Positions 7,336-11,838 of a stretch of 27,275 nucleotides of DNA are shown in pieces. Source of the DNA: a virus. The stretch lies in IMG/VR virus record IMGVR_UViG_3300051212_001400, positions 1 to 27,275 of that record; one strand, written 5' to 3'. The notes beneath the pieces are model-generated. The model made no database searches, was not told the origin of the DNA, and saw only the letters and a list, made by a program, of their open reading frames with translations. Position 1 is the stretch's first letter; each line of letters opens with the position of its first letter. A program made the position numbers and the translations under genes.

Positions 7336-7539
7336 ATGACCGACACCACACAACGTCCCGCCGACCGCAATGAGCAACGCTACCTCGCCTCGATGTTCTG
7401 CTGGAACATGGCACTCGATGCAGGCACCAAGGCGCTACGCTGCAGCGAGGCAGGCGACGACGAAGGCGCCAAGCGCTGGGCGATGACAGTGCATCACTAC
7501 CTGAAGAACTACGCGCGGTTGCAGTACGGCAACGAGTAA
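7336..7539 (+). CDS. small early protein inside the ribozyme-bounded RNA
   Basis: A 67-residue unrecognised protein, helical and Ala/Arg/Tyr-rich (GTKALRCSEAGDDEGAKRWA), with two cysteines and no membrane segment. The start is set by the leader GAAAGGAACTGAG immediately before ATG; the same 16 bases including ATG recur before the next gene at 7619. The stop TAA (7537-7539) gives its last A to stem II of ribozyme 2, exactly as in the upstream gene. It is therefore framed by two ribozymes and would be the only protein encoded on the released RNA. It shows no similarity I can see to the 91-residue protein upstream. Confidence 0.72.
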   Translation: MTDTTQRPADRNEQRYLASMFCWNMALDAGTKALRCSEAGDDEGAKRWAMTVHHYLKNYARLQYGNE

Positions 7540-7602
7540 GACGAAACCGACGGGGCGTGCGATGCCCCACGGTCTGGCGGTGATGCCGCCACTGATGAGT
7601 CT
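7539..7602 (+). ncRNA. hammerhead ribozyme 2 (type II)
   Basis: Stem II AGAC 7539-7542 pairs with GTCT 7599-7602. GAAA is 7543-7546. Stem III pairs 7547-7549 with 7570-7572 and, beyond a small internal loop (7550-7551 opposite 7569), 7552-7558 with 7562-7568 around a 3-base loop. G7572 U7573 C7574 is the cleavage triplet. Stem I is TGGCGG 7575-7580 with CCGCCA 7586-7591. CTGATGA is 7592-7598. The 31 bases 7572-7602 and the 12 bases 7536-7547 are identical to ribozyme 1, while stem III is different in sequence but paired: covariation that supports function. Predicted cleavage is between 7574 and 7575. Confidence 0.93.
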
Positions 7603-7618
7603 AGTGAAAGGAACTGAG

Positions 7619-7900
7619 ATGGAAGGCAAGTACAACGCACACTTTCGGGAGTCATGGGGTATCGATGACCAAACCATGGTCGTCATCGAGTACACCAAGG
7701 CGCACGGGTCGCACACGTGGCACATCCACGCCATGCTCGATGTCGGTCATGCGGGCGTCGATATCCTGCGTACGCAGGCGTCGTCACGTAACGCCGTGGA
7801 ATTCGACGCCATGCTGCGGTTCGCACGCCAAGAAGTCGAAGCGCGGCTCAGCGCCATTGCGGCGCGCGTCGCACGTACAGGGGGCAACCATGTGGAGTGA
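7619..7900 (+). CDS. hypothetical early protein
   Basis: ATG 7619 is chosen because the leader GAAAGGAACTGAG precedes it, as for the gene at 7336; an in-frame ATG at 7562 lies inside ribozyme 2 and is rejected. The 93-residue product is unrecognised. The N-terminal half looks alpha/beta (MVVIEYTKAHGSHTWHIHAMLDVGHAG), with several histidines; the C-terminal half is one long helix (AVEFDAMLRFARQEVEARLSAIAARVA). After cleavage at 7574/7575 its mRNA would begin with the 5'-OH stem I hairpin of ribozyme 2, only 44 bases before the start codon, so ribozyme cleavage would define its leader. Confidence 0.7.
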   Translation: MEGKYNAHFRESWGIDDQTMVVIEYTKAHGSHTWHIHAMLDVGHAGVDILRTQASSRNAVEFDAMLRFARQEVEARLSAIAARVARTGGNHVE

Positions 7901-7979
7901 CATTGTGCTGATCGTGGCGTTCGTGATTCTTTGGCCACTGCTCTGTGCAGTCGCCGACAAAGTGAGGGGGAAGCGATGA
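7890..7979 (+). CDS. 29-residue single-pass membrane peptide
   Basis: ATG 7890 follows AGGGGG at a 5-6 base spacing and overlaps the end of the upstream gene. The 29-residue peptide consists of a short acidic N-terminus (MWSD), a hydrophobic helix of about 18 residues (IVLIVAFVILWPLLCAV), and a basic tail (KVRGKR), the classic layout of a small N-out/C-in membrane peptide. Its stop overlaps the next ATG (ATGA), and that gene also encodes a small membrane protein, so the two are probably translated together. Phage peptides like this often modify host membranes or exclude other phages; that role is inference. Confidence 0.6.
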   Translation: MWSDIVLIVAFVILWPLLCAVADKVRGKR

Positions 7980-8149
7980 CGGAGTTACTCGTGGGGTTGG
8001 GACTCATGGCAGGCGTAGTCGGTGCCAGCATCTCGCTGGTCCAGCTGATGCACTGGTCAGAGCAGAAGCGCGCGGAGCTACTCCGGCGCACGGTGATGCA
8101 GGCGTTTCGTGAGGGCTACGATGTCCGCAAGAGTGAGGAGATGCAGTGA
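7976..8149 (+). CDS. 57-residue membrane protein
   Basis: ATG 7976 lies in an ATGA overlap with the preceding membrane peptide gene and behind AGGGGGAAG. Residues 4-25 form a hydrophobic helix rich in Gly, Val, Leu and Ser; the rest is a charged amphipathic helix (WSEQKRAELLRRTVMQAFREGYDV) that would face the cytoplasm. It is far from the lysis cassette and is therefore unlikely to be the main holin. Exclusion, membrane anchoring of replication, or inhibition of a host membrane protein are possible. Unrecognised family. Confidence 0.65.
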   Translation: MTELLVGLGLMAGVVGASISLVQLMHWSEQKRAELLRRTVMQAFREGYDVRKSEEMQ

Positions 8150-8361
8150 TGACAGAGCAACGCTTAGTGTATCGCAAAGTGGGCGATGTGGAGGCATGGA
8201 TGAGTGTGGCCGATGACGGCATCGAGGTGACGGTGTACGACGCCTCGACCCAGCAGTGGACACGCACGCTGGTGAAGTCGTTCTCCACGGCGTATGCCAT
8301 GGTCAACGAGGCGGCTGGCGTCGGTGCGCAGCGACTGGCGGAGGTGTACCGTGGGGTATAA
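8149..8361 (+). CDS. hypothetical small protein
   Basis: A 70-residue unrecognised protein. ATG 8149 shares its A with the previous stop (TGATG) and has GAGGAG at 8135-8140; a GTG three bases earlier is possible but less well spaced. The sequence is beta-rich at first (RLVYRKVGDVEAWMSVADDG, then EVTVYDASTQQW) and ends with a helix (STAYAMVNEAAGVGAQRLAEVY). Composition fits a soluble cytoplasmic protein. It belongs to the string of overlapping early genes that leads to the SSB-like gene. Confidence 0.6.
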   Translation: MTEQRLVYRKVGDVEAWMSVADDGIEVTVYDASTQQWTRTLVKSFSTAYAMVNEAAGVGAQRLAEVYRGV

Positions 8362-8548
8362 TCCGGAGTACACGAAGACCGTCATCCAGTACCCCAAAGC
8401 CACCGCAGAGCACATCAAAATCATCCAGCGGTACTACCATGAGGTGGACGGGGTGAAACTCCCCAAAAGCGAAGTGTTCCGACGGGCAGTCCTGATTCTG
8501 GCCAATGAGATCAAGAAGAGCGAAGAGAAAGCGAAGGATGTGCGATGA
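8351..8548 (+). CDS. small DNA-binding candidate (ribbon-helix-helix-like)
   Basis: GTG 8351 follows GAGGTG and overlaps the previous gene by 11 bases; no better start is visible before the conserved-looking part. The 65-residue product has a short strand (YTKTVIQYP) and then helices, with the phrase LPKSEVFRRAVLILANEIKKS resembling the second helix pair of ribbon-helix-helix proteins, which usually bind operators as dimers. The sequence is not close to the two clearer ribbon-helix-helix proteins at 10636 and 11084. Its stop overlaps the start of the SSB-like gene (ATGA), suggesting a regulator for that operon. The family call is tentative. Confidence 0.5.
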   Translation: MGYNPEYTKTVIQYPKATAEHIKIIQRYYHEVDGVKLPKSEVFRRAVLILANEIKKSEEKAKDVR

Positions 8549-9324
8549 GTAACGATTTTAACTTGGATGGATTCGAGTACACGCCAGATAGCACGCAGCG
8601 CAACGCCGAGATGTACCCGCGCATCTGGTGGTACAACGGGGCAAAGCAGGCACAGACCGCAGGGCACTTCTACACCACCGAACGGGAATTCCCCACGGCG
8701 CCCTCTGGTTGGGCTCAGGTGGAGCGCTACGACGACGAGGTAGGTTACACCACGGATTCGGTGCGCATCGCCGTGATACGCAAGCGGAGCCAAGCCTACA
8801 GCGAAGACCGCTCATCGGGCATGACGGTCAAGACGTGGCACGAGCACTACAAGTTCAATTCGGGGTACCGCATCTACACGGAGCTGCTGTGTCTCGTCGA
8901 GGGCATCGACGAACCCGTCGTCTGGGTCGTCAAGGGCATGACGGGCAAAGCGGTCACGGGGCGCAAGACGGGACTGCTTGACGGATTCAACGAGGCGGTG
9001 TTGAAGCCAGCCGTCGCACTCTGGAAGCGCGGTGCCATGCCGTCGTGGGCGTTCTGGATGCCCGTGGCAGGGGCGAAGACCGACAAGGGCAAGCCGGTGT
9101 ACACTGACACTGGCTTCGGGTCGCACGTCACCCTGCCGACGCTGGCATTGCCGGCCACCGTAGACCGTGATGCACTCAAGGGGCTGTACATTGGGCGTGA
9201 CCTGCTCGACTACGGACTCGAGGTGTACAAAGCATCGGCGGAGTGGCAGAAGACCTTGCGCACCAACGAAGCGCCAGCCACGCCAGCGCCACAACCCAAT
9301 GATGATAGCGTCGAGCCATTCTAG
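8545..9324 (+). CDS. single-stranded DNA-binding protein candidate
   Basis: A 259-residue protein of the early operon. The body is rich in aromatic and Gly residues with many beta strands (residues about 20-110: IWWYNGAKQAQTAGHFYTT, WHEHYKFNSGYRIYTELLC), compatible with an OB-fold. The C-terminus is disordered and Pro/Asn/Asp-rich and ends in DDSVEPF, closely like the acidic tip (DDDIPF) that bacterial SSBs use to recruit repair and replication proteins. Together these suggest a phage ssDNA-binding or DNA-annealing protein. A strong hairpin (9337-9366) follows the gene, as for other likely abundant products. Without a family match this remains inference. Confidence 0.5.
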   Translation: MSNDFNLDGFEYTPDSTQRNAEMYPRIWWYNGAKQAQTAGHFYTTEREFPTAPSGWAQVERYDDEVGYTTDSVRIAVIRKRSQAYSEDRSSGMTVKTWHEHYKFNSGYRIYTELLCLVEGIDEPVVWVVKGMTGKAVTGRKTGLLDGFNEAVLKPAVALWKRGAMPSWAFWMPVAGAKTDKGKPVYTDTGFGSHVTLPTLALPATVDRDALKGLYIGRDLLDYGLEVYKASAEWQKTLRTNEAPATPAPQPNDDSVEPF

Positions 9325-9336
9325 GCCAGACCATAG

Positions 9337-9366
9337 GGCGGGGCGGTGCACACGCATCGCCTCGCC
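9337..9366 (+). other. intercistronic GC hairpin B
   Basis: Arms 9337-9349 and 9354-9366 pair over 13 positions (two G-U) with a 4-base loop ACAC, 12 bases after the SSB-like gene. It carries the GCATCGCC octamer (9354-9361) of this hairpin family and is followed at once by the ribosome-binding site AAGGAGG of the next gene. No U-run, so attenuation or mRNA stabilisation is more likely than full termination. Confidence 0.65.
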
Positions 9367-9379
9367 AAGGAGGACAGTG

Positions 9380-9655
9380 ATGAAGCGTAAAAAGAAAATC
9401 AGTGTGTACGATGCGAACAAGCTTTCGACGGTCATCGCGTTGCTGTGCACGAAACGGTCGCCAAAGTATAAGACCATGATCATGGCATTCGAGGATGGAA
9501 CATTCATCAACGGAAAATCACATCTGGAGTATGTCAACACGCAGAAGCTCGCCGAGTATGCCGAGGAAATTCAAGGGATGGATGACGAGCTACTCGCAGT
9601 AGCAAAGCGCGGCGCACAAGAGGCAATCGAGCGCTACATCTATGGAGGACAGTGA
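9380..9655 (+). CDS. hypothetical protein
   Basis: ATG 9380 is preceded by GGAGGAC and follows hairpin B; the 16 bases GGAGGACAGTGATGAA (9369-9384) recur exactly at the start of the next gene (9644-9659). The product is 91 residues, basic at the N-terminus (MKRKKKISVYDANK), then a mixed alpha/beta part and a long acidic helix towards the end. Unrecognised. The basic start may contact nucleic acid. It forms a translationally coupled chain with the next two genes. Confidence 0.62.
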   Translation: MKRKKKISVYDANKLSTVIALLCTKRSPKYKTMIMAFEDGTFINGKSHLEYVNTQKLAEYAEEIQGMDDELLAVAKRGAQEAIERYIYGGQ

Positions 9656-9864
9656 TGAAAGTCGAGGTCAATGACGTGGTCTACACCGTCGAAGCCAAGG
9701 GGCGAGCGCAAGCAGTGCGTCGCGCCGCGGAGCTGGCAACCAAGTCTCCAGCGGGGACAGCGAAGCAACCGACGTTCCGTGGCTTCATACCACACGGCGT
9801 CGTGTACAGCGTCGAGGTCAATGGGGTACGGATGTCAGCCATCGTCCGCAATGGGGGTGAGTGA
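9655..9864 (+). CDS. hypothetical small protein
   Basis: A 69-residue unrecognised protein, starting at the ATG that shares a base with the previous stop (TGATG); a GTG three bases earlier is less likely. Two similar beta segments occur: VEVNDVVYTVEAKGR near the start and YSVEVNGVRMSAIVRNG near the end, suggesting a small beta-sheet protein with an internal repeat flanking one helix (AQAVRRAAELATK). The duplicated leader suggests that this gene and its neighbour share the same translational control. Confidence 0.58.
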   Translation: MKVEVNDVVYTVEAKGRAQAVRRAAELATKSPAGTAKQPTFRGFIPHGVVYSVEVNGVRMSAIVRNGGE

Positions 9865-10412
9865 TGAGTGACCAAGAAACGCCGTACGAGGTATATCGCA
9901 TCGGCGCAAACGCGGCGCGCTTTTACTATGCCAAGAGCGGACTTCACGCCACGCTGCATGATGTAAACATCGTGCTATCGAATATGCAGTACAAGCATGG
10001 GAACAAATTCTACGACATACACTGCGTCTATGGTGATGACACTGTGACATGTCTACATGAACATGAGTGGGCGATTGGTGGCACACTATCCAGTGCCATT
10101 GCCACCATACGCAAGCTCTCATCACTTGACGCATATCACATGGGATTGAGCGTGGCATTTCATGCAGATACCTCGCGCACCTATGAGACATATGCAGGAT
10201 ACATTCGAGTGATGTACTCGCATGATCGCAAGCTCTTCTGCTATTTTCATGCTGAGGATTATAGCGACATTCCTGATGTAGAGTGGCGATATAAGCAGGA
10301 TGCAGCGGGATTATTTGCACTTGGACATGGCGTGTATCAAAGTGCGTTTTTCAAAGCAGGCAAGGCACATCTACGCAGGATATTGAGCTGTATTGAGGAA
10401 GCATCATTATGA
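9864..10412 (+). CDS. hypothetical protein, AT-richer than neighbours
   Basis: A 182-residue protein starting at ATG 9864, which overlaps the previous stop. It is unrecognised and rich in His, Tyr and Ala, with no membrane segment. Its codons use many more A/T third positions (for example GCA, GAT, CAT, ATA) than adjacent genes, suggesting recent acquisition or different selection. Its end overlaps the next start (ATGA). The position in the early region suggests a host take-over or defence-related accessory gene, but nothing in the sequence shows which. Confidence 0.6.
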   Translation: MSDQETPYEVYRIGANAARFYYAKSGLHATLHDVNIVLSNMQYKHGNKFYDIHCVYGDDTVTCLHEHEWAIGGTLSSAIATIRKLSSLDAYHMGLSVAFHADTSRTYETYAGYIRVMYSHDRKLFCYFHAEDYSDIPDVEWRYKQDAAGLFALGHGVYQSAFFKAGKAHLRRILSCIEEASL

Positions 10413-10603
10413 CCTACATCCAAGACGGCTACACCGTCGAAATCAAAGCCAATGTGTTTGGCTTCGTCGTCTACGTGACATCGCCAGACGACGACGTCCG
10501 ACGCGCGGAGGGAAATTGGGTCTTCATGGAGGGTGCGGTGGCAGCGGCGTCTCGCACCATCGAGGCGATGAAGAAAGAGGCGAGGGATCTGTCGGAGTCT
10601 TGA
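10409..10603 (+). CDS. hypothetical small protein
   Basis: A 64-residue protein in an ATGA overlap with the upstream gene. It has a strand-rich first half (YTVEIKANVFGFVVYVTSPDDDV) and a helix at the end (GAVAAASRTIEAMKKEARDL). Unrecognised, probably a small alpha/beta domain. Codon use returns to the GC-rich style of the phage, unlike the gene before it. A weak promoter-like pair lies at its 3' end (see rejected list). Confidence 0.55.
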   Translation: MTYIQDGYTVEIKANVFGFVVYVTSPDDDVRRAEGNWVFMEGAVAAASRTIEAMKKEARDLSES

Positions 10604-10635
10604 CGCATCTGCTACGATGGATATGAGGAGACACG

Positions 10636-11004
10636 ATGGCACCCAAGCGACGCACCCCCAACGCAGGCACTACACCACAGATACACCTTCGCCTGTCGGC
10701 GTATCTGACCACGGCGCTGTCTGCACTGGCCACCCTTCGCCAGCAATCGCGGAACGCCGTCATCGTGTCCCTCTTAACCAAAGCACTCCGAGAAGCGTAC
10801 AAAGAGTATCTCACCAGCGATGCATGGAAGGCGAAGCGCAAAGCGGTGCTCATTCGTGACGGGCTACGCTGCCAGATCTGCGGCCACGACAAGAATCTCC
10901 ATGTGCACCACATCACCTACGAGCGCATCTACGCCGAAGACCTCGACGACCTCATCACCGTCTGCCAACGCTGTCACGAGAAGGTACATAGCAAAACATC
11001 GTAG
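10636..11004 (+). CDS. ribbon-helix-helix/HNH endonuclease fusion
   Basis: GAGGAG precedes ATG 10636. The 122-residue product has two parts. Residues about 14-55 (QIHLRLSAYLTTALSALATL, then RNAVIVSLLTKALREAYK) match the pattern of a ribbon-helix-helix DNA-binding domain and resemble the separate protein at 11084-11272. Residues about 65-118 are an HNH nuclease: CQIC, then HVHHITYER, then CQRCHEKVH, giving two zinc-binding CxxC pairs and the HH catalytic core. HNH proteins serve as homing nucleases or help terminase and packaging. The fusion suggests a site-guided nuclease. It is not near terminase here, so a homing or replication role is more likely. Confidence 0.82.
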   Translation: MAPKRRTPNAGTTPQIHLRLSAYLTTALSALATLRQQSRNAVIVSLLTKALREAYKEYLTSDAWKAKRKAVLIRDGLRCQICGHDKNLHVHHITYERIYAEDLDDLITVCQRCHEKVHSKTS

Positions 11005-11046
11005 CTAGACTGGCTAGACGATGGAGTATTCGTTGGCTTGACAATG

Positions 11047-11055
11047 TGGTATAAT
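11047..11055 (+). promoter_or_regulatory. extended -10 promoter P3
   Basis: TGG-TATAAT at 11047-11055 is a perfect -10 with an extended TGn element, predicting a start near 11062 and a short leader before ATG 11084. TTGACA at 11038-11043 is too close (6 bases) to serve as its -35. It would drive the ribbon-helix-helix regulator and the replication genes behind it. A tandem GCTAGAC pair lies just upstream, around 11003-11018. Confidence 0.55.
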
Positions 11056-11083
11056 GATAGTCCAAACATAGAGAGGATAGACC

Positions 11084-11272
11084 ATGGGACGACGACGAAA
11101 AGACGCACCACCGACGCCGCCGATTCAGTCGGTGCATGTGCGCATACCGCTGCCGATGCTTCGTATTGTCGGCGCACTGGCAGACAAGAAAAAACAGAGC
11201 CGCAACACAATCATCGTGGACATTTTGGCCAAGGCGACGAAGCGGTATATGAAGGACGAGGTGCAAGGATGA
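11084..11272 (+). CDS. ribbon-helix-helix regulator
   Basis: A 62-residue basic protein behind promoter P3 and GAGAGGA. After a flexible start (MGRRRKDAPPTPP) it has VHVRIPLPMLRIVGALADK and then QSRNTIIVDILAKATKRY, the strand-helix-helix pattern of small operator-binding dimers. It aligns with the N-terminal half of the HNH fusion upstream (shared QSRN, VDILAKA/VSLLTKA and strand VHVRI/IHLRL), so one probably arose from the other by duplication. Given its own promoter and position at the head of the replication operon, autoregulation is likely. Confidence 0.7.
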   Translation: MGRRRKDAPPTPPIQSVHVRIPLPMLRIVGALADKKKQSRNTIIVDILAKATKRYMKDEVQG

Positions 11273-11838
11273 CGTACAAAGTATATTGCATTGAACATTT
11301 GGACACGGGTATGAAGTACATTGGCATCACTGGTGATGAATTGCGTATTCGATGGCGCCAGCACTACAACGACCCCAACAGCGCTGTCTACAAGGTACTG
11401 CGACGTGATGGTCATCGCATGACAATGACGGTGCTGGAGGAAGTGACGACGAAGGATCATGCGCTACGCCTTGAGCAAGAGTATATTCGTGACATGGGCA
11501 CCGCTGAGCCGTATGGATGGAATCGAAGGATAACAGCAATTAAGCCAAAGGTGTGGAATCGTATTGCAAGACCCCATTCACCCATCAGTTATCATGATGA
11601 TGATACATTGAAATTATTGTGCCAAGAATGTGGCGGCGAATGGACTCATATCGAGGATATGCAGTCAATGCCCAGCGGTGAGTACAAAAGTGATTCTTGG
11701 AAGTACAGTTGTCATGTCATTACATATTGGTGTGAAGGCTGTCATGAGGATGATAAGCCATATCAAGAAATTGTCATCGGTTCGCATAAGGGTCACACAT
11801 ATATTCGCTGTTACTACTATGCAGAGGCGACATCATGA
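11269..11838 (+). CDS. GIY-YIG nuclease with Cys-rich C-terminus
   Basis: ATG 11269 overlaps the previous stop (ATGA). The 189-residue protein begins with VYCIEHLDTGMKYIGIT, followed by RIRWRQHY and a later LRLEQEYI, which fits the GIY-YIG core: the two strands, the catalytic Arg and the metal-binding Glu. The second half has CQECGGEW and, further on, WCEGCHED, two CxxC pairs that may bind zinc. Codon use is AT-richer than the flanking genes. A free-standing homing endonuclease inserted before the replication gene is the likeliest reading. The first GIY tyrosine position reads VYC, a mild deviation. Confidence 0.78.
   Translation: MTYKVYCIEHLDTGMKYIGITGDELRIRWRQHYNDPNSAVYKVLRRDGHRMTMTVLEEVTTKDHALRLEQEYIRDMGTAEPYGWNRRITAIKPKVWNRIARPHSPISYHDDDTLKLLCQECGGEWTHIEDMQSMPSGEYKSDSWKYSCHVITYWCEGCHEDDKPYQEIVIGSHKGHTYIRCYYYAEATS

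Larger units (their letters stand above)
7141..7574 (+). ncRNA. predicted 434-nt RNA released by tandem ribozymes
   Basis: Cleavage at both hammerheads would release this RNA with a 5'-OH U and a 2',3'-cyclic phosphate C. It keeps stem I, CTGATGA and GTCT of ribozyme 1 at its 5' end, and AGAC, GAAA, stem III and GUC of ribozyme 2 at its 3' end. These two halves can assemble into one complete core that places both ends together, so self-ligation (or ligation by a host RtcB-type ligase) to a circle is possible. It carries the structured stretch 7231-7306 and the gene at 7336-7539. Release and circularisation are predictions, not observations. Confidence 0.4.

Noticed and set aside
7562-7618. 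Upstream extension of the gene at 7619 to ATG 7562
   Set aside because: The extension lies within ribozyme 2; the shared GAAAGGAACTGAG leader directly precedes ATG 7619.
10600-10627. TTGACG-16-TATGAG promoter before the HNH gene
   Set aside because: The -10 is weak and would overlap the ribosome-binding site, leaving almost no leader.
11038-11055. TTGACA and TATAAT as a standard promoter pair
   Set aside because: They are only 6 bases apart; the -10 is more plausibly used as an extended -10 promoter.
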